From contig CALCII010000010.1 of assembly GCA_937907395.1 (NCBI GenBank), positions 101,116 to 165,115 of the forward strand: a DNA stretch of 64,000 nt, read 5' to 3'. The stretch's first letter is position 1. Each line of letters starts with the position of its first letter. The position numbers and the translations under genes were made by a program. Shown here piece by piece: positions 57,545 through 64,000 of this stretch. Below the pieces are notes generated by a model. That model ran no database searches. It saw nothing but the letters and a program-made list of their open reading frames with translations, and was not told the DNA's origin. This stretch comes from an uncultured Chitinophagaceae bacterium (GTDB lineage: Bacteria; Bacteroidota; Bacteroidia; Chitinophagales; Chitinophagaceae).

Positions 57545-58363
57545 ATGGTAGCAGCAAAGAAAAGAATTTTATTCATAGCGAGCGAGATGTCGCCTTACCT
57601 CGAAGAAACAGATTTTTCCTCGATTGTTAATCAATTAGCCATTAAAGCAAACGATAGCGGGTATGAAATCCGTTGTATTATGCCTCGTTTTGGTGTGATT
57701 AACGAGAGGAGACACAGGCTTCATGAAGTAGTGCGTTTAAGTGGTATTAATGTATCGATTGACAATGACGACTATCCGCTGCAGATCAAAGTGGCGTCAT
57801 TACCCAATGCACGTTTACAGGTTTACTTTCTTGAAAATGAAGATTTTTTCAAACGCAAGTTCATTTTGCATGATGAAAATGAGAAATGGTTTGAAGACAA
57901 TGACCTCCGTACTATTTTCTTCTGCAAGGGAGCACTTGAAACGGTTAAAAAATTCGGATGGCCTCCTGATATTATTCATTGCAGCGGTTGGATGACTGGT
58001 TTGATTCCCATGTTTTTGAATACTGCATATAAGAAAGAACCTGTGTTCGGAAACAGCAAACTGGTTTTCACTATCGGTCAAAATACTTTCAAAGAAAAAC
58101 TGGGAGCCCGTTTTCTTAAACTGGCGAATATTCATCCAAATATTAAAGACAAAGATCTGGCACCTTACAAAGATGCAAACAACACTGCCATGTTCAGAGG
58201 TGGCGCAACGTTTGCAGATGCAATAACATTTGGCGCAGAAAAAGTGGATAAGAAACTGGTGGAAGAATTTGCTAAAGTGAGGGGCAAGAAGGTGTTGCCT
58301 TATAAACCAGACGGTGATTTAACAGACTATTTACAACTATATACCGACCTTTCGTCAAAATAA
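57545..58363 (+). CDS. Glycogen/starch-synthase-like protein, N-terminal (GT5) half only
   Basis: A 272-residue protein that matches the N-terminal Rossmann half of GT5 synthases: AAKKRILFIASEMSPYLEE, then CIMPRFGVINERRHRLHEVVRLSG (read in parts), VYFLENEDFF and PDIIHCSGWMTGLIPMFL (the HxHDW position is altered). The C-terminal ADP-glucose-binding half is absent, and the usual KxGGL motif near the N-terminus is replaced by EETDFSS. It is therefore probably not an active synthase. No frameshifted remainder follows: the next gene is a DUF4270 lipoprotein, so the truncation is natural. Cytoplasmic. Confidence 0.82.
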   Translation: MVAAKKRILFIASEMSPYLEETDFSSIVNQLAIKANDSGYEIRCIMPRFGVINERRHRLHEVVRLSGINVSIDNDDYPLQIKVASLPNARLQVYFLENEDFFKRKFILHDENEKWFEDNDLRTIFFCKGALETVKKFGWPPDIIHCSGWMTGLIPMFLNTAYKKEPVFGNSKLVFTIGQNTFKEKLGARFLKLANIHPNIKDKDLAPYKDANNTAMFRGGATFADAITFGAEKVDKKLVEEFAKVRGKKVLPYKPDGDLTDYLQLYTDLSSK

Positions 58364-58399
58364 TTCAGGCAACGCATGATGCTCTATATGTGCAAGAAA

Positions 58400-59857
58400 A
58401 TGAACTTTAAAGGTATTTTTGTTTTCATTTCTTTATCGGTTTTATTAACTACTGGATGTACCAAACTGGAGAACACTTCTTTAGGCGGTGATTTTATTCC
58501 AGGTAGTGATAAATTGTATACAGATACAATGTTGTTGCCGGTTGAAACCTTTTCTTTCATTGAAAACGATACTACTGTCGTAGAAAAAAACCAACAACAT
58601 GTCATTGGATTTTTAAACGATCCAATGTTTGGTACTACTACAGCAACAGCTTATTTTCAAATGCAGCCAGCAGCCTATCCTTTTACCTTTGCTGTTTCTA
58701 AAGATAGTTTGTACCTGGATTCTGCTGTATTGTCTCTTTCTTATGGCGGCATTTATGGTGATACGAATGCCATTTCGGGCGTTAAAGTTTATAAACTCAC
58801 TGATACTTCTTTTAAAATTTATACAAGATACACTGCAGACAAAGGGTTTCACTTTTCTACTTCAGATCTTTTAGGTACCAGTACTTTTAAAGCCACTGAT
58901 TTGAGAAAAGGGTATAAATTGTCATATAAGACCGATAGTGTTTACAATGAATTAAGAATTCGTCTTACAGGCCAGTTTGGAAGGTTAATTCTGGATCAGA
59001 GTAATCAAAGTTCCTTGCTTACAGATTCTGCTTTTAAAGTTTTACTAAACGGCCTAGTGGTGGTTCCGGATTCTGTTTCCTCCGGGAACGCATTGCATTA
59101 TTTTAATCTGAATGCAAGTAACTCAAGGATTAATGTATATTATAGGGCACTAACCCGAACAGGAGCAATTGATACAACAGTTGCAATATTTCCTTATAAC
59201 GGAACTTTCCCTTTCAGTTCCAGCGCAAACAAAATTTACAGAAATTATAATGGAAGCCTGGCTCAATCTTATCTGAATTCAACCACACCTGGTCAGTTTG
59301 CTTATATTCTTACAGCACCTGGGACATGCGTTAAAGTAAAAGTTCCGGCTTTAGATACACTAACAGGAAAGAAATACATTATTCACAGAGCAGAATTGGT
59401 GGCCCGGCAGGTTTACCAGGGGCCTGTTTCTCTGGAAAGCATCTTAACTCCTCCGTATCTACATATGTATACCTATGATGCCAATGGGAATAATGCTCCC
59501 ATTCCGTATGACAGTATCAATTATTTTTCTGCCTATTCATTTGATTACATCAGACTGGTGTCTTTGTATTCCGTTACAACCAGTTATACTGGAGGATTTG
59601 CAACTTATCATAATGACTTAGCCGGAAATCTGGTAGCAGAATACAGAATGAATATGACTCGTTATGTTCAGAATATAATCAATGGTAAAGCAACCCGCAG
59701 AGATTTTAAACTGGAAGCCCCTTATTATGCAGCATTCGCTAATGGAATATCCAGTTATAATTCTTTTAATCCGGTTGCTTACGGAAGGGTACAACTGGGT
59801 GGTGGCTCGCATCCGCAATATCCCATGTATGTGCGTATTTATTATTCAAAGGAATAG
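58400..59857 (+). CDS. DUF4270 family lipoprotein
   Basis: A 485-residue lipoprotein from the ATG at 58400 (lipobox LTTGC, Cys at residue 20). The mature start NTSLGGDFIPGSDKLYTDTMLLPVETFSF (read in parts) and the later GFLNDPMFGTTTATAYFQMQPA pattern are typical of DUF4270. The rest is beta-rich with many Ser/Thr/Tyr and ends GRVQLGGGSHPQYPMYVRIYYSKE (read in parts). Earlier in-frame ATGs (58376, 58388) would only add charged residues before the signal. It follows the GT5-like gene by 36 bases on the same strand. Function unknown; probably surface or outer-membrane anchored. Confidence 0.82.
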   Translation: MNFKGIFVFISLSVLLTTGCTKLENTSLGGDFIPGSDKLYTDTMLLPVETFSFIENDTTVVEKNQQHVIGFLNDPMFGTTTATAYFQMQPAAYPFTFAVSKDSLYLDSAVLSLSYGGIYGDTNAISGVKVYKLTDTSFKIYTRYTADKGFHFSTSDLLGTSTFKATDLRKGYKLSYKTDSVYNELRIRLTGQFGRLILDQSNQSSLLTDSAFKVLLNGLVVVPDSVSSGNALHYFNLNASNSRINVYYRALTRTGAIDTTVAIFPYNGTFPFSSSANKIYRNYNGSLAQSYLNSTTPGQFAYILTAPGTCVKVKVPALDTLTGKKYIIHRAELVARQVYQGPVSLESILTPPYLHMYTYDANGNNAPIPYDSINYFSAYSFDYIRLVSLYSVTTSYTGGFATYHNDLAGNLVAEYRMNMTRYVQNIINGKATRRDFKLEAPYYAAFANGISSYNSFNPVAYGRVQLGGGSHPQYPMYVRIYYSKE

Positions 59858-59877
59858 CGCAGAATCCTTTACAGTCC

Positions 59878-59885
59878 TATCTTTG
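59878..59885 (+). promoter_or_regulatory. metK promoter -7 element TATCTTTG
   Basis: A perfect TAnnTTTG match 28 bases before the metK ATG. The leader is too short for any known SAM riboswitch. Confidence 0.62.
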
Positions 59886-59897
59886 CCGCTGTTAAAA

Positions 59898-59913
59898 AAT
59901 AATACCCATTATT
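59898..59913 (+). promoter_or_regulatory. Short hairpin abutting the metK start codon
   Basis: AATAAT (59898-59903) and ATTATT (59908-59913) form a 6-bp AT-only stem with loop ACCC; the ATG begins at 59914. Confidence 0.4.
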
Positions 59914-61170
59914 ATGCCTTATTTATTTACATCTGAAAGTGTATCTGAAGGACATCCTGATAAAGTGGCCGACCAGATATCTGATGCATTAATTGATAAT
60001 TTTCTTGCTTTTGATTCACAGTCAAAAGTAGCATGTGAAACACTGGTTACTACCGGACAGGTAGTATTGGCCGGTGAAGTGAAATCAAAAGCTTACCTGG
60101 ATGTTCAGCAGATTGCACGTGATGTGATCAAGAAGATTGGATATACCAAGAGCGAATACATGTTTGAAGCCAATTCATGCGGTGTGTTATCAGCGATTCA
60201 TGAGCAAAGTGCGGATATCAACCAGGGAGTTGACCGTAAGAAAAAAGAAGAGCAGGGTGCCGGTGACCAGGGAATGATGTTTGGTTATGCTACAAACGAA
60301 ACGGAACATTGTATGCCTCTGGCATTGGATCTGGCGCATAACCTGTTGATTGAACTGGCTGCTATCCGTCGTGAAAAGAATTCAAAAATGCCTTACCTGC
60401 GTCCCGATGCAAAAAGCCAGGTAACATTAGAGTATGACGACAATAACCGTCCCATCCGGATTGACGCTATTGTGATTTCAACTCAACACGACGATTTTGA
60501 TACCGAAGCTAAAATGCTGGCAAAAATCAAGGCTGATGTTATTAACATTCTGATTCCCCGTATCAAAGCCAAGTATAAGAAATACGCTAAACTGTTTAAT
60601 AACGATATTACTTACCATATTAACCCCACCGGTAAATTTGTAATTGGCGGACCTCACGGAGATACCGGACTTACAGGCCGTAAAATTATTGTGGATACCT
60701 ACGGTGGTAAAGGTGCACATGGTGGTGGCGCTTTCAGCGGAAAAGATCCTTCCAAAGTAGATCGTTCTGCTGCTTATGCAACCCGTCATATTGCTAAAAA
60801 CCTGGTAGCAGCCGGTTTGTGTGACGAAGTATTGGTGCAGGTTTCCTATGCGATTGGTGTGGCCAAACCAACTTCTATCAATGTGAACACATATGGTACT
60901 GCCAAAGTGAACCTCACAGACGGACAGATTGCCAAAATTGTAGAAGGCATTTTTGATATGCGTCCTTACTTCATCGAACAACGTCTGAAATTGCGGAATC
61001 CGATCTACAGCGAAACAGCTGCATACGGACACATGGGCCGTGTACCTCAGGTGGTTGAAAAAACTTTCAAAAGCCCGGATGGTAAAGAGAAAAAAGTAAA
61101 AGTGGAATTGTTTACATGGGAGAAACTCGACTATGTAAGTAAAGTGAAGAAAGCTTTTGGATTGAAATAA
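59914..61170 (+). CDS. metK: S-adenosylmethionine synthetase
   Basis: A 418-residue enzyme that makes SAM from methionine and ATP. It has FTSESVSEGHPDKVADQISDA (read in parts), the hexapeptide-type GAGDQGMMFGYA, the P-loop-like GGAFSGKDPSKVDRSAAY and the K/R active-site segments GGPHGDTGLTGRKIIVDTYGG (read in parts). The protein is slightly longer than the E. coli enzyme, with an extra charged linker before the C-terminus. It ends at a strong terminator. Confidence 0.97.
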   Translation: MPYLFTSESVSEGHPDKVADQISDALIDNFLAFDSQSKVACETLVTTGQVVLAGEVKSKAYLDVQQIARDVIKKIGYTKSEYMFEANSCGVLSAIHEQSADINQGVDRKKKEEQGAGDQGMMFGYATNETEHCMPLALDLAHNLLIELAAIRREKNSKMPYLRPDAKSQVTLEYDDNNRPIRIDAIVISTQHDDFDTEAKMLAKIKADVINILIPRIKAKYKKYAKLFNNDITYHINPTGKFVIGGPHGDTGLTGRKIIVDTYGGKGAHGGGAFSGKDPSKVDRSAAYATRHIAKNLVAAGLCDEVLVQVSYAIGVAKPTSINVNTYGTAKVNLTDGQIAKIVEGIFDMRPYFIEQRLKLRNPIYSETAAYGHMGRVPQVVEKTFKSPDGKEKKVKVELFTWEKLDYVSKVKKAFGLK

Positions 61171-61193
61171 ACTGAATTCCTTCGTTAATAACG

Positions 61194-61230
61194 AACCCAT
61201 AAACAAACCTGTTTATGGGTTTCTTTTTTT
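61194..61230 (+). terminator. metK intrinsic terminator
   Basis: A perfect 12-bp stem AACCCATAAACA (61194-61205) / TGTTTATGGGTT (61210-61221), loop AACC, then TCTTTTTTT. The next gene starts 14 bases farther on. Confidence 0.92.
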
Positions 61231-61243
61231 GTTTCTTTGCATT

Positions 61244-62014
61244 GTGAAATCATTCAGACAACAACAAAAACGGCCGAAAAAATCTTCATTAATAACAGGA
61301 AAAAATCCTGTTCTGGAAGCGTTGAAAAAAGGGGAAGCAATCGATCGTATTTATGTCCTTCAACAATTGCACGGAGATCAGTTGGAAGAAATCAGGCGAT
61401 TGGCAGTAAACAACCAGGTTCCTGTCCTGAAGGTTCCGGCAGAAAAACTCAACTCATTTAATATTCCGGATCATGGTGGATGTGTCGCTATCCGCTCCAA
61501 AGTAAAATATCATGATTTGCAGGATATCATTTCATGGGTAACCGAAAGGGGAGAGGCTCCGTTATTATTAATTCTGGATGGAATAACCGATATCCGTAAT
61601 ATCGGAGGTATTGCAAGAACCGCACTCTGTTGCGGCGTTCATGCAATTGTGATTCCTGAAAAAGGAGTAGGTGCTTTAAATGAAGATGCAATTCTTACCA
61701 GTGCAGGTGCGTTAGAACAACTACCGGTGTGCCGGGTTCCCAGTTTAATGAAAGCGGTGGATGACCTTCATTTAAATGGAATAAAAGTGTATGCCAGTGA
61801 AATGACGGCTGAACAAACCATTGATGCCACAGATTTTACAGAACCAAGCGCCATTGTAATGGGCAGTGAGGAAAAAGGAATTTATCCCGCACTGATGAAG
61901 ATCTGTGACCAGAAGATCAAAATACCCATGAAAGGCGGGTTTGAAAGTTTGAACGTATCCGTTGCGACCGGAATGATATTATATGAAGCAATGAAACAGC
62001 GGTTAAGTTCATGA
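61244..62014 (+). CDS. rlmB: 23S rRNA 2'-O-methyltransferase RlmB-like (SpoU family)
   Basis: A 256-residue SPOUT methyltransferase. An N-terminal substrate-binding domain (LITGKNPVLEALKKGEAIDRIYV, read in parts) precedes the knot motifs ILDGITDIRNIGGIARTALCCG (read in parts), IVMGSEEKGIYPALMKICD and IPMKGGFESLNVSVATGMILYEA (read in parts). The pattern is that of RlmB, which methylates G2251 in 23S rRNA; the site is inferred from similarity. The TTG at 61229 lies in the terminator's T-rich tail, so I start at the GTG at 61244. It overlaps the next gene by four bases (ATGA). Confidence 0.88.
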   Translation: MKSFRQQQKRPKKSSLITGKNPVLEALKKGEAIDRIYVLQQLHGDQLEEIRRLAVNNQVPVLKVPAEKLNSFNIPDHGGCVAIRSKVKYHDLQDIISWVTERGEAPLLLILDGITDIRNIGGIARTALCCGVHAIVIPEKGVGALNEDAILTSAGALEQLPVCRVPSLMKAVDDLHLNGIKVYASEMTAEQTIDATDFTEPSAIVMGSEEKGIYPALMKICDQKIKIPMKGGFESLNVSVATGMILYEAMKQRLSS

Positions 62015-62871
62015 AAGCGGTAAAAATTATAGAATGTCCCCGTGATGCCATGCAGGGTTGGAAAACAATGATACCAACCGATACCAAAATAAAGTATATC
62101 AACTCGTTATTAAAGGTTGGTTTTCATACAATCGATTTTGGCAGTTTTGTATCGCCTAAAGCGATTCCTCAAATGGCCGATACAACTGCAGTATTGAAAG
62201 GAATTGATTCAACTTTACTCAGTTCCAATCAACTGCTGGCCATTGTTGCCAATGAACGGGGTGCGTTTGATGCCGTTCAATATGATGAAATCTCATTTCT
62301 GGGATTTCCATTTTCTGTATCAGAAACCTTTCAGCAACGTAATACCAACAGTTCGATTAAGGAATCCTATCACCGTTTGGAAGCCATTCAGCAGTTGTGT
62401 GTCAAGCACCATAAAAGACTGGTTGTTTATTTGTCGATGGGATTTGGAAATCCTTATGGCGATCCATGGAACGAAGAAGTGGTATTTCAATATGCCCATC
62501 AAATAGCAGCAATGGGTGTGGAGATTTTGTCCCTTGCAGATACAGTTGGACTGGCAACACCTCAGCAAGTGGAACAAATGACCCGTTTTCTCATCACCGA
62601 ATTACCTTCCACAGAAATTGGTGTGCATTTACATTCAACAGCACAAAACAGGCTTCAAAAACTGGAAGCAGCTGTAAAAGCGGGTTGTACCCGTTTTGAT
62701 GGTGCATTGAAAGGAATTGGTGGTTGCCCCATGGCAAAGGATGAATTGGTGGGTAATATGGATTCTGAATGGATGATTTCTTTTTTTGAGGAGAAAAACC
62801 TCCTTTCCGGAATTAATAGGGATGCACTTCAGCAAAGCCTGATACTGGCTGCTTCAATCTTTAATACATAA
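62011..62871 (+). CDS. HMG-CoA-lyase-like protein (HMGL/DRE-TIM family)
   Basis: A 286-residue TIM-barrel protein. The catalytic start is ECPRDAMQGW (Arg11, Asp12, Gln15), the metal ligands GVHLHSTAQNRL (His206, His208), and the reactive Cys is in GIGGCPMAKDELVGNM (Cys239). The SFVSPKAIPQMADT segment is typical of hydroxymethylglutaryl-CoA lyase, which cleaves HMG-CoA to acetyl-CoA and acetoacetate in leucine breakdown. The ASGN segment after GGCP differs from the classical enzyme (MAKDELVGNM instead of YAxGASGN), so another aldol-type substrate is possible. Translation is coupled to rlmB. Confidence 0.85.
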   Translation: MKAVKIIECPRDAMQGWKTMIPTDTKIKYINSLLKVGFHTIDFGSFVSPKAIPQMADTTAVLKGIDSTLLSSNQLLAIVANERGAFDAVQYDEISFLGFPFSVSETFQQRNTNSSIKESYHRLEAIQQLCVKHHKRLVVYLSMGFGNPYGDPWNEEVVFQYAHQIAAMGVEILSLADTVGLATPQQVEQMTRFLITELPSTEIGVHLHSTAQNRLQKLEAAVKAGCTRFDGALKGIGGCPMAKDELVGNMDSEWMISFFEEKNLLSGINRDALQQSLILAASIFNT

Positions 62872-62882
62872 ATTAGAGTATA

Positions 62883-63863
62883 ATGAAATGGATGGCCGAT
62901 ATTGATATTAAACCGCTGCAGGTTCCCATTTCGCATCATCATAAAGTAATGCTGATGGGAAGTTGCTTTACGGAGCATATCGGAAATAATCTCCTGGACC
63001 TGAAGTTCAGGGTTCTTCAAAATCCCAATGGGATACTTTTCGAAACAGAAAGTGTAACGAAAAGTATTGCATCATATATACGTAATGAGCCATTTACCGC
63101 TGATAAATTATTTTATTTCAATGAATTATGGCAAAGTTGGGCACACCACAGCCGGTTTTCGCACCCAGACCGGGAACAATGTTTGAAGGCCATTAATGAG
63201 TCGCAGCAACAGGCGCATGATTTCCTGAAACAGGCGGATTGGTTAATCATTACATTGGGATCTTCATTTGTATACCGCCTGAAAGAAGAAAAGCGATACG
63301 TGGCCAATTGCCACAAAGCTCCGGCTCAATGGTTTGAAAAGGTTCTTATTCCGGTTGAAGAACAGGTGGCATTGCTGGAACAATCTATTCACGAGCTGTT
63401 TCATTTCAATTCTAAGCTGAAGGTCATATTCACCATCAGCCCGGTAAGGCATCTCCGGGATGGTGTTGTTCAAAACAACCGCAGTAAAGCCCGGCTGCTG
63501 GAAACAGTTCATCAACTGGTGGATGAATCGGAACGATTGTTTTATTTCCCGGCATATGAGCTGGTAATTGATGTGTTGAGGGATTACCGTTTTTATGACA
63601 TTGACCTGGCTCATCCAAATTTTGCTGCAACACAGTTTGTAATGGAGCATTTTTCTGATTATGCTTTTGATGAGCCAACCCGTGAACTCAATAAAGAAAT
63701 CAGGCAGTTGGTGATAGCCCGGAACCACAAACCATTTCATCCGCAATCAGAATCGCATCAGAAATTTCTTCAGCAGCAATTTCAAAGAACCCAGGAGATA
63801 GCGCAGAAGCATCCGGAGGTTGATCTGTCTGAAGAACTGCGTTTCTTCCAGAAAGCTGATTAA
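62883..63863 (+). CDS. GSCFA domain protein
   Basis: A 326-residue protein with the name-giving motif GSCFTEHIG (Gly-Ser-Cys-Phe at residues 26-29), followed by LGSSFVYRL and the FTISPVRHLRDG segment, resembling an SGNH/GDSL-type hydrolase fold. In that fold the Ser of GSC and the His/Asp near the C-terminus would form the active site; DIDLAHPNFAATQFV lies in the expected place. Biochemical function is not established. It has no signal peptide; it lies 11 bases after the HMGL-like gene and is probably cotranscribed. Confidence 0.82.
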   Translation: MKWMADIDIKPLQVPISHHHKVMLMGSCFTEHIGNNLLDLKFRVLQNPNGILFETESVTKSIASYIRNEPFTADKLFYFNELWQSWAHHSRFSHPDREQCLKAINESQQQAHDFLKQADWLIITLGSSFVYRLKEEKRYVANCHKAPAQWFEKVLIPVEEQVALLEQSIHELFHFNSKLKVIFTISPVRHLRDGVVQNNRSKARLLETVHQLVDESERLFYFPAYELVIDVLRDYRFYDIDLAHPNFAATQFVMEHFSDYAFDEPTRELNKEIRQLVIARNHKPFHPQSESHQKFLQQQFQRTQEIAQKHPEVDLSEELRFFQKAD

Positions 63864-63949
63864 GGCTAGTAGCAATGCGGCTAGAATGGTAGTTTCAGTG
63901 TTCATTGTTTTTTTTTTTAAAGTTCGAAATTAATCGCATAATTAACATT

Positions 63950-64000
63950 ATGTTAAATAGCCCTTCGGTACAAAAGCAAAAGAAAAGCCCACGCACTCGT
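63950..64000 (+). CDS. Possible 5' end of a further gene, truncated by the window
   Basis: An open frame starts with ATG at 63950 and runs 17 codons to the window edge (MLNSPSVQKQKKSPRTR). It is basic and too short to assign. A run of eleven T (63908-63918) lies upstream. Confidence 0.35.
   Translation, partial: MLNSPSVQKQKKSPRTR

Noticed and set aside
59858..59913. SAM riboswitch upstream of metK
   Set aside because: The leader from the -7 element to the ATG is under 30 bases, too short for any known SAM aptamer.
60478..61206. 242-residue minus-strand ORF inside metK
   Set aside because: Antisense shadow covering conserved MetK codons; Phe/Cys/His-rich and without family resemblance.

Overview
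This window is a stretch of ordinary, compact bacterial chromosome from the phylum Bacteroidota, most likely family Chitinophagaceae or a close relative. The evidence is a set of about 20 promoter-like elements of the Bacteroidota type (-7 TAnnTTTG), almost no Shine-Dalgarno sequences, a short primary sigma factor without region 1.1, and many families largely confined to this phylum (T9SS plug/DUF5103, DUF4249, DUF4270, DUF3822, DUF2027-Smr, GSCFA, a lipoprotein form of TamA). I saw no tRNA, rRNA, insertion sequence, prophage or CRISPR array.

Layout. 1-5.5 kb: end of a heptosyltransferase-like gene, dapD, a Nudix hydrolase, then a tRNA-maturation group (cca, a pRiA4b ORF-3-like gene, miaA). 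5.5-8 kb: a FadL-like outer-membrane protein and a low-complexity lipoprotein. 8-13.6 kb: proS, truB, a TamL-like Omp85 protein and a SpoU-type RNA methyltransferase. 13.5-19.4 kb: an NAD(P)-binding protein, a small exported protein, a small-type transaldolase, a four-helix-bundle protein, the SRP RNA gene, the type IX secretion plug gene, a LolC/E-like permease and a double-domain universal stress protein. 19.5-24.1 kb: the operon hisG-hisD-hisC-hisB on the minus strand, preceded by a complete ribosome-dependent attenuator. 24.4-31.8 kb: ppdK, threonine aldolase, the housekeeping sigma factor, a DUF4249 lipoprotein, trxB, folB. 31.8-44.1 kb: an RMDN-like TPR protein, a MATE pump, the overlapping operon DUF3822-rsmD-ygfA-lpxK-rnr, a polyprenyl synthetase, a possible minus-strand small RNA, an APC permease, mgsA, DoxX and DUF2027-Smr. 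44.1-50.5 kb: RNase P RNA, DinB, a secreted subtilase, an ALDH7-type dehydrogenase and a TonB-dependent receptor. 50.7-57.5 kb: a small exported protein, then panB, ppx, ppk, rfaE2, a flippase-like membrane protein and panC, all on the minus strand. 57.5-64 kb: a half-length glycogen-synthase-like protein, a DUF4270 lipoprotein, metK, rlmB, an HMG-CoA-lyase-like protein, a GSCFA protein and the first codons of one more gene.

The most interesting element is the his leader (about 23,936-24,091, minus strand). A 16-residue leader peptide with five His codons has its ATG four bases after the -7 promoter element, so it is probably translated from a leaderless mRNA. Its stop codon lies inside an 8-base sequence that is perfectly complementary to the 5' arm of an intrinsic terminator just before hisG. 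This gives a simple two-state histidine attenuator. The second most interesting is an orphan minus-strand terminator with structured sequence upstream (40,107-40,260), which suggests an unannotated small RNA.

Functionally the window is dominated by core metabolism and envelope biogenesis: lysine/peptidoglycan precursors, histidine, pantothenate, folate, SAM, lipid A, heptose, polyphosphate, tRNA and rRNA modification, and outer-membrane assembly and secretion. Several convergent gene pairs overlap or abut without a terminator, which fits a compact genome.
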